A DNA stretch of 13,546 nt. Source: Collinsella sp. (GTDB taxonomy: Bacteria > Actinomycetota > Coriobacteriia > Coriobacteriales > Coriobacteriaceae). Every line of letters starts with the position of its first letter. Within the stretch, counting starts at the first letter, position 1. The stretch lies in the NCBI GenBank assembly GCA_018378775.1, contig JAGZWV010000045.1, positions 1 to 13,546 on the forward strand, read 5' to 3'. The position numbers and the translations under genes were made by a program. Below are positions 8,123-13,546 of the stretch, piece by piece. The notes beneath the pieces were generated by a model that worked only from the letters and a program-made list of their open reading frames with translations, did not search any database and had not been told where the DNA came from.

Positions 8123-8937
8123 CGAACCGCCGTCCTTACAAATAGCGAGACGAGCGCAACTCCAACCGACACAAGCACAGTGCCGCCCGCATACAGCAAA
8201 ACCTGAATTACACCAACATTCTGCATACTCAGGGAACACAGGTTCATCAGGTAATACACGGGCGAGAGCATGAGCAGCAAGCTGGGCTGACCGCTTCCGT
8301 ATGTACTTGGGAACCACACCATCATAAATGTCGAAACCGCTATTGCAACGACGCTGCTCGCCACCACACTCCTCGTGAGCAAATACAGGGCGAAGGTAGC
8401 GGCGTACATCGAAATGAGCAGCAGCGCGATCATCAGCGCAATCGATACAAATTGGGCAAACCCTGAGCACGAGGCCCCAACGTCCCATTGGGCCATCTTA
8501 GTTAAATACAGCGCAGTCGTAGAAAGAAGATACACGGCACCGACCAGAGTGCAGTTCACCAACAGCTTCGTGATCACAATCGCCGCCTGCGACACCCCTC
8601 GCGATCTCGATACGGCGTAAGCCACGGATTCAAAGTCTCTCGACGTAGCGTAAACCGCGTAGAGAATCGTCACCGGAATCCAGACCACTGTAGACGCAAA
8701 AGACGTCCGGGCAACAGAGCCCAAAACGTCCCCTGCATCCACTAGGTTTCCAATAAAACCTATAGCCCCTCCAAGCGTATACGGGTCATCACCGGCGACC
8801 ATGATCAGCACCTCAGACGAAGTCGCAGCCGCAACCACATACAGCACAGCCGCAAGCGCAATCATCAGAGCGGTCGCCGGGTGCCTGGCGAGCAACCATA
8901 CCTCGCTCCGAAAAGCTGAGATGAACTCGCGTTTCAT
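8119..8937 (-). CDS. ABC transporter permease subunit 1
   Basis: This 272-residue membrane protein starts with a short cytoplasmic segment (KREFISAFRSEVWLLARHP) and then a first helix (TALMIALAAVLYVVAAATSS). A large loop follows, then helices around VVWIPVTILYAVYA, LVGAVYLLSTTALYL, FVSIALMIALLLISMYAATF, SVVAIAVSTFMMVWF and VLLYAGGTVLVSVGVALVSL. This is the usual six-helix ABC-2-type permease plan. I take ATG 8937, which overlaps the ATPase stop by one base (TGATG); GTG 8940 is an alternative start. Tight overlaps with both neighbours argue for a stoichiometric ATPase-permease-permease complex. Export of, or immunity to, the modified peptide is inferred. Confidence 0.87.
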   Translation of the reverse strand: MKREFISAFRSEVWLLARHPATALMIALAAVLYVVAAATSSEVLIMVAGDDPYTLGGAIGFIGNLVDAGDVLGSVARTSFASTVVWIPVTILYAVYATSRDFESVAYAVSRSRGVSQAAIVITKLLVNCTLVGAVYLLSTTALYLTKMAQWDVGASCSGFAQFVSIALMIALLLISMYAATFALYLLTRSVVASSVVAIAVSTFMMVWFPSTYGSGQPSLLLMLSPVYYLMNLCSLSMQNVGVIQVLLYAGGTVLVSVGVALVSLFVRTAVR

Positions 8938-9857
8938 CACAGCTCGCTCTCTCGACCGATGAGCTCCGAATAAAACTCCTCAAGGCTCTTCCTATGAGAA
9001 TACGCCTCCGCAACCCTCACACCTGCGGTCGAGAGCGCTTCGATTGCAATGCCCCGCCCTTCCTTTTTCTCCTCATAGCGCATAAGGACGCTGCCGTCCG
9101 GCAGAAAAGAATGTGAGGTCTCATCTCCGAGAACCGATCTCGTTCGCTCCAGATCGTCCACATGCAACACGAAACCACCGCGGCATGACTTTTCCAGCTG
9201 AGGTGCGGTCATCCTTCGAATGAGGCGACCATGACTTATGAAGAGGTAATCAGTTGCCAGCTTGTGCATCTCCTCAAGATTGTGGCTGGATACGAGAATC
9301 GTTTTACCTTGATCTTTGTTAAGATGCGTAAGGATTTTTCTTACTTCGACTATCCCCATCGGATCCAGGCCGTTTGTCGGCTCGTCCAGGATCAACAGCT
9401 CCGGATCGCCCAGCAACGCTATGGCCAGATCGAGACGCCTCCTCATTCCCATTGAGAAGTTCTTCACTTTCTTCCCGCCGGCCTCCCCCAAACCGACGGT
9501 TGATAACACACCGTCGATGGAACGATCGGTGGGAAGCCCCCACTCAATACAGCGAACGACCAAGTTGTCTCGCGCGGTCAGATTAGGATACGAAGCATTG
9601 AGGTCGGGCATATAACCCAGCCTTTCCCTGCAGCTCCGTATTTCACGTCTCCCGGTTTGCCCAAACATCGAGATCGTTCCTGACGATGGCTCCGAAAGCC
9701 CCGTGATCAATCGAATTAACGTGCTCTTGCCGGCACCATTCTCCCCAATGAGTGCACACAGCTCGCCTTCCATTAAAGAGAACGAGACTGATTTAACCGC
9801 TTCAAACCCGCCATATCTCTTGGATATGGCACGCAATTCAACTGGGACTTCCCGCAT
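8937..9857 (-). CDS. ABC transporter ATP-binding subunit (BcrA/LanF-like)
   Basis: A 306-residue ATPase energises the two permeases downstream. Motifs are Walker A GENGAGKST (38-46), a signature NFSMGMRRRLDLAIALL (133-149; SMGM instead of SGGQ, as common in BcrA/drug-resistance ATPases), Walker B LLILDEPTNGLDP (154-166) and the switch histidine VSSHNLEEMHK (H192). The last 80 residues form the extra C-terminal region usual for this subgroup. I choose ATG 9857 because GGGGAGG lies 9 nt upstream; ATG 9866 directly abuts that ribosome site, and the longer open frame to 10016 runs into the hairpin region. The group includes bacitracin and lantibiotic immunity transporters, which fits a role in self-protection. 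That role is inference. Confidence 0.9.
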   Translation of the reverse strand: MREVPVELRAISKRYGGFEAVKSVSFSLMEGELCALIGENGAGKSTLIRLITGLSEPSSGTISMFGQTGRREIRSCRERLGYMPDLNASYPNLTARDNLVVRCIEWGLPTDRSIDGVLSTVGLGEAGGKKVKNFSMGMRRRLDLAIALLGDPELLILDEPTNGLDPMGIVEVRKILTHLNKDQGKTILVSSHNLEEMHKLATDYLFISHGRLIRRMTAPQLEKSCRGGFVLHVDDLERTRSVLGDETSHSFLPDGSVLMRYEEKKEGRGIAIEALSTAGVRVAEAYSHRKSLEEFYSELIGRESEL

Positions 9858-10022
9858 GGACGACATCCTCCCCGTCAATAAAAAGGGACGACATGGCAAT
9901 TGTGCGGGGTTATAGGTAACGTCGGTTCGCCCCCCATATTGCAATGCCACATCGCCCCTCAGGCGCTGCTGGCCAAAATATCTTTGAACAGTCTGTGCAC
10001 GCCGTACGGCGTGCACTATCCG
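9858..10022 (-). other. Leader region between precursor genes and the ABC genes
   Basis: This 165-bp interval separates the second precursor gene from the transporter gene, whereas the genes downstream mostly overlap. It begins with the two overlapping palindromes. It also holds a 25-codon minus-strand ORF (9952 to 9875) with GAGGGG just before its ATG; its translation (MWHCNMGGEPTLPITPHN...) is not like the precursors. A regulatory or processing role for the interval is possible but unproven. Confidence 0.4.
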
Positions 10023-10041
10023 CTAAAAGCGGATAGTGCAC
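9995..10041 (-). repeat. Two overlapping, mutually exclusive palindromes after the precursor genes
   Basis: The first is a 22-bp perfect palindrome at 9995-10016 (half-site GTGCACGCCGT). The second has 13-bp arms, GTGCACTATCCGC (10011-10023) and GCGGATAGTGCAC (10029-10041), around TAAAA. They share the GTGCAC at 10011-10016, so the transcript can form one or the other but not both completely. The TAG stop of the second precursor lies at the edge of the second hairpin's loop. Neither hairpin is followed by a T-run on the minus strand, so an ordinary terminator is unlikely. mRNA stabilisation, processing or attenuation is possible. Confidence 0.85.
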
Positions 10042-10142
10042 TCCTGTGAAGAACACTTGGTGCTGCAGCTGCCGTGCGCGTAAAAGAAGCAATTGTTGCA
10101 CATGGGCTCAGCCCCGGCTGACGGCTCGGTAATCCATTCCAT
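10023..10142 (-). CDS. Cysteine-rich RiPP precursor peptide 2
   Basis: The gene encodes 39 residues, too short for routine gene calling. It starts MEWITEP and has the block CNNCFFYAHGSC and a CTIRF end. Its cysteines are at 15, 18, 26, 30 and 35, exactly as in the peptide encoded just upstream. The two share 23 of 39 residues with no gap, while the third-base positions vary, which is strong evidence of a real coding gene under selection. AAAGGAGGGG precedes the ATG by about 8 nt. The first 14 residues (acidic, with Trp3 and Glu6-Pro7) would be a short leader, and the Cys-rich rest the core acted on by the radical SAM enzyme. There is no double-glycine cleavage site. I do not recognise the family. 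It ends inside a hairpin. Confidence 0.88.
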   Translation of the reverse strand: MEWITEPSAGAEPMCNNCFFYAHGSCSTKCSSQECTIRF

Positions 10143-10188
10143 TTCATTCCCCTCCTTTCGCGGTAGAAAGCCAGTTCATCTCTGCCCC

Positions 10189-10308
10189 CTAGAAACGGAA
10201 CGTGCAGGACTGATTGGGGCACCTCTTCGTGCATCCCCCGTGCGCGTAGAAGAAGCAGTTGCCGCACGCGGGTGCAACGCCTTCCTCCGGCTCGTTAATC
10301 CAATCCAT
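10189..10308 (-). CDS. Cysteine-rich RiPP precursor peptide 1
   Basis: This is the first gene of the operon, 39 residues, with a very strong ribosome site (AAGGAGGGAGAG directly before ATG 10308). It starts MDWINEPEEG and has CGNCFFYAHGGC and a CTFRF end, with cysteines at 15, 18, 26, 30 and 35. It is a tandem paralogue of the peptide 46 bp downstream. Fixed residues are Trp3, Ile4, Glu6, Pro7, Gly10, Pro13, the NCFFYAHG block, Gln33, Thr36, Arg38 and Phe39. Five cysteines in a short peptide beside a SPASM maturase point to a thioether-type (sactipeptide or ranthipeptide) or other radical-crosslinked product, but no chemistry is shown. The first position and strong signals suggest high expression. 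Confidence 0.9.
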   Translation of the reverse strand: MDWINEPEEGVAPACGNCFFYAHGGCTKRCPNQSCTFRF

Positions 10309-10331
10309 CTCTCCCTCCTTTCCTTGCATAC

Positions 10332-10357
10332 CGAATTGATAATGTTATTCTAATTCG
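10332..10357. promoter_or_regulatory. Candidate operator overlapping the peptide promoter
   Basis: CGAATT (10332-10337) and AATTCG (10352-10357) form a dyad around 10344.5, with imperfect extension inward (GATAA against TTATTC). It covers the -10 box and the expected transcription start, a usual place for a repressor. The nearby XRE protein is a possible ligand; this is inference. Confidence 0.35.
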
Positions 10358-10375
10358 ATATGTATCATATTTCAA
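10347..10375 (-). promoter_or_regulatory. Sigma-70-type promoter of the peptide operon
   Basis: On the minus strand TTGAAA (10375-10370) and TAGAAT (10352-10347) are separated by exactly 17 bp, within very AT-rich DNA, about 40 bp before the first precursor ATG. Each box matches consensus at five or four of six bases. This is the best promoter in the window. Confidence 0.72.
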
Positions 10376-10496
10376 TATAAGCTTATTTATATATTACACA
10401 AGGTAAGCACCCCCCCTGCATCCAGCACAGGAAATGACTCTCTCGTTCCCCAGTGACGCGGCGAGAAATACAGGCCACTGCAGGACGTTGAATGAA

Positions 10497-10528
10497 CAGC
10501 CCGTGAAAACCGTTGTTTTCACGGGCTG
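10497..10528 (-). terminator. Strong hairpin after the regulator gene, probable terminator
   Basis: A perfect 14-bp stem (CAGCCCGTGAAAAC with GTTTTCACGGGCTG) closes a 4-nt loop, 32 bp beyond the stop of the XRE gene. The minus-strand tail is only TTCATTC, so termination may be partial. It separates the regulator pair from the peptide operon promoter. Confidence 0.65.
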
Positions 10529-10559
10529 CACCTGCTCAATACTTTTTTATTCTCCAGCC

Positions 10560-10889
10560 TCAGTCGTCTCTAAGATCGACCACGTAAACATGATCTGACT
10601 CCAGGACCGGGTCATCACCCGTCGCGGTCGCCCTGCTCAGCGCGTTGCGGGCGCGCCGCGTCGCCAGTTCCTCAAGTTCTCTTTCGTTGACGCGCTTAAT
10701 AAGATCGCCAGGCTGGCAATCAAGCTCTACGCAAATATCCAGCAATGTCTTTAACCTAATTGCCTTCACCTTGCCATTTCGTATTTTTGAGATACTTGCC
10801 GGTGTGTGCCCGGTCGCCCGAATGATATCCGTACTCGTCTTTCCGCGTCGAAGCAATAAGCTTTCAAGCTCAATAATCAGATAGTCCAT
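10560..10889 (-). CDS. XRE-family (Cro/C1-type) transcriptional regulator
   Basis: This 109-residue protein consists of a single small helix-turn-helix domain (about 5-68) with KTSTDIIRATGHTPASISKI, RNGKVKAIRLKTLLDICVEL and DCQPGDLI. That order is typical of the short HTH_26/YozG-like regulators. A charged tail follows (ELEELATRRARNALSRA) that has no domain I recognise. I use ATG 10889 because GAGGGG lies 5-10 nt upstream and the preceding gene stops 8 nt earlier; the longer frame to 10970 runs into that gene. It forms an operon with the DUF2975-type membrane protein, a widespread pairing. It may regulate its own operon or the peptide operon 180 bp downstream. Confidence 0.88.
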   Translation of the reverse strand: MDYLIIELESLLLRRGKTSTDIIRATGHTPASISKIRNGKVKAIRLKTLLDICVELDCQPGDLIKRVNERELEELATRRARNALSRATATGDDPVLESDHVYVVDLRDD

Positions 10890-10897
10890 GCCGCCCC

Positions 10898-11437
10898 TCA
10901 CACCAAATCCTCGGTCTGGTCTTGAAGCAGAGCTCCGTAGCGCCATATCGCAGAAATCGAGAAGCAGCAAACGGCCCCCAGCACAGCACCAATATCTATG
11001 GGCAGGGCCAGGTTTTCAAACATCGAATAGGCGTTCCCCAGCAAGTCGAAGGGGCCAATCACTATCGAAAGAAACCCCGGAGAAAACAAGAGGTCACCTA
11101 TTGCCGCTGCAACAAACAGCCACCCGATAATCGAGATTCTTCGAGCATGCGAAAGGGTAAAGGGCGATTCGCCATGAGCCATGTCCATGCTGATTCCCCG
11201 CAGGGTCCATGTGGCCCCTCCGGAAATCAGAAGATACATCAAAGGAACCACTACGGAAACCGTCTTTGATGGATCATATAGGTTTCCTTGAGCAGCCATA
11301 AGCCCAATGGAAATAACCACCACCACCGAACAGCAACACACCGCTATAAACAGCGCCGTAAACAGAATCCCAAGCCTTCTTCCGAGAGTCATCATCTTCT
11401 GGATGGACTTATCGATCTTCTGGGCGCTATTCACCAC
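10898..11437 (-). CDS. DUF2975-like membrane protein
   Basis: A 179-residue protein with four hydrophobic segments (about 22-48, 60-80, 101-119, 148-165). It carries the conserved GESPFT (89-94) between the second and third helices and an aromatic, charged ending (IWRYGALLQDQTEDLV). These features match the DUF2975 family, whose members commonly sit directly before a small XRE regulator, as here. The start is GTG 11437 or, with better spacing from AGGAGG, GTG 11434. The molecular role of the family is not known. A membrane partner that controls the regulator is a reasonable inference from the recurring pairing. Confidence 0.85.
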   Translation of the reverse strand: MVNSAQKIDKSIQKMMTLGRRLGILFTALFIAVCCCSVVVVISIGLMAAQGNLYDPSKTVSVVVPLMYLLISGGATWTLRGISMDMAHGESPFTLSHARRISIIGWLFVAAAIGDLLFSPGFLSIVIGPFDLLGNAYSMFENLALPIDIGAVLGAVCCFSISAIWRYGALLQDQTEDLV

Positions 11438-11687
11438 AGCTCCTCCTAAAGCAATCAGAGGTCTTCTTACTTACTGTTTTTCCTACATTGTAACGAACTC
11501 GATAAGAAGAGGGTCGCTTCACGCCGCGCAATCCCGAACTCCAAGCGTTTCTCATCAGCATTGCCCATCTTTCGAGTCGAAATTCAAATCCAGTTTCTTA
11601 TCGCATGCTGAAATCAACCCGAACTGGATGTGACTGGAAAACAGCGCGCTGCGTCGGTCGCGCTTTCCCGAGCGACTCTGGCACAAC
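11438..11687. other. Intergenic stretch without recognised genes
   Basis: This interval holds the ribosome site and presumably the promoter of the DUF2975-XRE pair; a TACAAT box near 11483-11488 on the minus strand has no good -35 partner. I see no coding region. An 8-bp dyad (ATCCAGTT 11588-11595 with AACTGGAT 11622-11629) is present, with no clear meaning. Confidence 0.4.
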
Positions 11688-11757
11688 AGACGATATGAGT
11701 TGAACATTGGGGCCTCTCCCCTTGCAGCTCTCTCGTGGGTCGGGCGACAATGGTCGT
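11688..11757 (+). repeat. Left copy of a 70-bp imperfect inverted repeat
   Basis: Starts AGACGATATGAGTTGAACAT and ends GTGGGTCGGGCGACAATGG then TCGT. It matches the reverse complement of 12486-12556 with about six differences. It lies immediately before the IS110 fragment. Confidence 0.88.
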
Positions 11758-11761
11758 ACCA

Positions 11762-12137
11762 TCAACCGCGGCCGCGCGCTGCGGGCCCTCGGCCTCGGCT
11801 GCGTCGTCGGGGCGGTCCCGAAGATGCACCGGCCCGCGGCCGACCGCGGCCGCAAGAACGACCGCCGCGACGCCGAGTGGCTGGCACGCATGCTGGCGCG
11901 CCGCAACGTCGTCGAGGTGTGGGTCCCCGACGAGCGCCCTCGAGGACGCGCGCGACGACCTGCAACACGCCAAGCAGCGGATGTCGAAGTTCCTGCTGCG
12001 CCACGGCCTCGTCTTCGACGAGACGACGCCGGCCGGCAGGCGCAGGGGCGCCTGGACGGGGGCCTACTGGGACTGGACGGAGTCCCTCTCCTTCGACGAG
12101 CCCGACGACGCCGCGGCCTACGAGCACTACATGGACG
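11762..12137 (+). pseudogene. IS110-family transposase fragment, frameshifted
   Basis: The N-terminal DEDD-domain part of an IS110-type transposase is recognisable in two frames. The first reads LGLGCVVGAVPKMHRPAADR then GRKNDRRDAEWLARMLARRN and VVEVWVPDE. Near 11935 the frame changes and several codons appear lost. The second frame continues ALEDARDDLQHAKQRMSKFL then LRHG and GAWTGAYWDWTESLSF to EHYMDG. At about 12137 the homology stops and a fragment of another element begins on the opposite strand. The C-terminal serine-containing domain is absent. It is dead. Confidence 0.8.
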
Positions 12138-12415
12138 GAAATGACCTGGTAGAGAACCCTCGCACCGTCTACGTCGCAGGGGACGTAGACGAACTCGTCG
12201 AGCACGAGCAGCCTCGCGGGCGACACGTCGTTCAACAGTTTCGACAGCGTTCCTTTGCGCTTCGCGTTGCCGAGCTCGAGAACCAGCTGCGCGGTCTGCC
12301 AGAACCTGACCGACATGTCCGCGGCGACCGCGCGCATCGTGAGGGCGACTGCCATGCGCGTCTTGCCGCGCCTGGACTTACCGAAGAAGACGAGGTCTTC
12401 GCGCGATTGTTTGTG
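12138..12415 (-). pseudogene. IS21-family istB (helper ATPase) fragment
   Basis: The minus strand reads REDLVFFGKSRRGKTRMAVA (a Walker A, GKSRRGKT), then RFWQTAQLVLELGNAKRKGT, LSKLLNDVSPARLLVLDEFV (Walker B LLVLDE) and YVPCDVDGARVLYQVIS. This is the central part of an IstB-like AAA+ protein. The N-terminus and the part after VIS are missing; istA is absent. It meets the IS110 fragment head-on at about 12137. The plus-strand frame through the same DNA is a shadow. Confidence 0.82.
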
Positions 12416-12485
12416 TCAACGGCCGACTGAATGTGAACCCTTCTTGCATTGTTGCAACCTGGCTGGCAGCCGGTCTTTAATGACG

Positions 12486-12556
12486 ACGACCATTGTCGCC
12501 CGACCCACAAAAGAGCCGCAAGGGGAGGAGCTCCCAATGTTCAACTCATATCGTCT
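12486..12556 (-). repeat. Right copy of the 70-bp imperfect inverted repeat
   Basis: Reverse complement of 11688-11757 with about six differences, one of them an extra base. The two copies face each other 728 bp apart and enclose both transposase fragments and about 70 bp of unassigned DNA (12416-12485). Confidence 0.88.
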
Positions 12557-12606
12557 ATGGCGCACTACCATTCACCGAAAGTCGGCACCTTTTTCATTCT
12601 CTCTAT

Positions 12607-12633
12607 ACATGTTTAAACAACATGTTCTACAAT
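12607..12633 (+). promoter_or_regulatory. Candidate malQ promoter element with operator-like dyad
   Basis: A 19-bp dyad with arms ACATGTT (12607-12613) and AACATGT (12619-12625) lies just upstream of TACAAT (12628-12633), a plausible -10 box, 13 bp before the malQ ATG. No good -35 is visible. A dyad in this place suits a sugar-responsive repressor or an activator site; the regulator is unknown. Confidence 0.4.
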
Positions 12634-12646
12634 AGGGACAATAGAA

Positions 12647-13546
12647 ATGGAAACTCGGGACGAGCCGTCTATCCATCTACGGCGCAGCCCCTTATTCAAA
12701 AGGACGGTGAGTGCATCCATGGAGCGTGCAAGCGGTGTTCTGATGCCCGTTTCGTCATTGCCCGGACCTTACGGTATCGGCGGCTTTGGCTGGAACGCCT
12801 ATGACTTTGTCGATTTCCTCGCCTCGTGCAAACAACATTACTGGCAGATTCTCCCCCTTACGACAACGAGCTATGGCGACTCGCCCTATCAGTCGTTCTC
12901 GGCCCGTGCGGGCAACCCCAATTTCATCGACTTTGCCGAGCTTATCGAGGCCGGCTATCTGGAGCAGTGCGATATCGACGGCGTGTACCTGGGCTCCGAC
13001 CCCAGCAATGTCGACTATGGTGCCATCTTTGGTGGCCGCCGTCAGATTCTCGACCGCGCCGCCGAGCGCTTTGCCGCCGACAAGCCGGCCGATTTCGATG
13101 ACTTTATCCAGGCCAACGAGGACTGGCTCATCCCCTACTGTGAGTTCATGACCGTCAAAGAGGAGTGCGGTCTCCAATGAGCGCGACATTCTCATCATCG
13201 GCGACCTGCCCATCTATGTCTCGCGTGACTCTGTCGAGATGTGGGCGACGCCTGAGCTCTTTAAGATCGACGCCGCCGGCAATCCCGTGAGCGTCGCCGG
13301 CACGCCGCCCGACCAGTTCTCGGCCACCGGCCAGTACTGGGGCAACCCCATCTACGACTGGGACGCCATGGAGTCCGACGGCTTCTCCTGGTGGGAGGGC
13401 CGCATTCGCGCCGCCCTCGACATGTACGATGTCATCCGCCTGGATCACTTCCGCGGCTTCGAGGCCTATTGGGAGGTGCCGTTCTCCTCGCCCGATTCGT
13501 CCTACGGTTCGTGGACGCAGGGTCCCGGCCTCAAGTTCTTCAAGAC
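12647..13546 (+). pseudogene. malQ: 4-alpha-glucanotransferase, with internal out-of-frame deletion, 3' end outside window
   Basis: MalQ (amylomaltase, GH77) transfers alpha-1,4-glucan chains during maltodextrin use. The first part (ATG 12647; ATG 12719 is an alternative) has the family signatures GVLMPVSSLPGPYGIGGFG, YWQILPLTTTSYGDSPYQS and AGNPNFIDF, up to FMTVKEECGLQ and a TGA at 13178-13180. Homology resumes immediately in another frame (from 13176: NERDILIIGDLPIYVSRDS). It continues through WATPELFKIDAAGNPVSVAG, PPDQFS, GQYWGNPIYDWDAM and IRLDHFRGFEAYWEVP, which contains the catalytic nucleophile Asp. About 50-60 residues usually lie between these parts, so roughly 160 bp are missing and the frame is lost. 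As written the gene would make a truncated, inactive protein, unless the junction is an assembly error. GC content matches galE. Confidence 0.88.

Noticed and set aside
8123..8488. N-terminal extension of the second permease frame
   Set aside because: It overlaps the other permease gene on the same strand in another frame. The ATGA overlap at 8119-8122 gives a far better start.
9858..10016. N-terminal extension of the ABC ATPase frame
   Set aside because: The extension is not ATPase-like and runs into the palindromes, while GGGGAGG sits just before ATG 9857.
9995..10375. CRISPR array or tandem repeat array
   Set aside because: The two similar blocks are paralogous peptide genes with coding-type differences, and the GTGCAC repeats form hairpins. 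There is no repeat-spacer periodicity.
11588..11629. 8-bp dyad upstream of the IS patchwork
   Set aside because: A short stem with a 26-nt loop and no T-run. It is too weak to call a terminator or operator.
11735..12430. 231-codon plus-strand frame as a single gene
   Set aside because: Its first half is IS110 transposase, but the second half is the antisense shadow of the istB fragment. It is a chimera of two scars.

Overview
The window looks like chromosome of a Collinsella-type gut coriobacterium (Actinomycetota). The two outer genes, a UDP-glucose 4-epimerase (galE, truncated by the left edge) and a 4-alpha-glucanotransferase (malQ, running off the right edge), are GC-rich with codon use and protein sequence typical of that group. 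This taxonomic call is inference from the proteins, not from a database match. Between them lies about 11.7 kb of accessory DNA, visibly less GC-rich in its gene cargo and studded with transposon scars.

Layout from left to right. (1) galE with a strong intrinsic terminator (951-984), abutted by a frameshifted IS3-type orfA remnant. (2) A plus-strand two-gene unit (1495-3454): an OLD/AAA_15-type ATPase overlapping by 8 nt a small protein with a PD-(D/E)xK-like D...EFK motif. This is a candidate anti-phage ATPase-nuclease module. (3) A decayed transposase on the minus strand (3477-4151) that contains a perfect 22-bp inverted duplication. (4) A minus-strand operon, transcribed from about 10340 down to a terminator at 4184-4225. 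It encodes two tandem, clearly paralogous 39-residue peptides, each with five cysteines at identical positions, then an ABC ATPase, two ABC permeases, a radical SAM/SPASM peptide maturase, and an ABC exporter whose reading frame is broken at a run of seven T. (5) An upstream minus-strand pair, a DUF2975-type membrane protein and an XRE regulator. (6) A patchwork of IS110 and IS21 (istB) fragments bracketed by a 70-bp imperfect inverted repeat. (7) malQ, which carries an internal out-of-frame deletion.

The most interesting system is the minus-strand operon. It reads as a complete ribosomally synthesised, post-translationally modified peptide (RiPP) cluster. The two precursors share the pattern M-x-W-I-x-E-P, then C-x-N-C-F-F-Y-A-H-G, and a C-T-x-R-F C-terminus. 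The radical SAM/SPASM protein has all the expected cluster-binding cysteines and is the presumed crosslinking enzyme. The fused membrane/ATPase transporter would export the product, and the BcrA/LanF-like ATPase with two permeases would give export or self-immunity. I do not recognise the precursor family. Two overlapping, mutually exclusive hairpins directly after the second precursor gene could set the ratio of precursor to downstream mRNA. Functions and product chemistry are inferred from gene content only.
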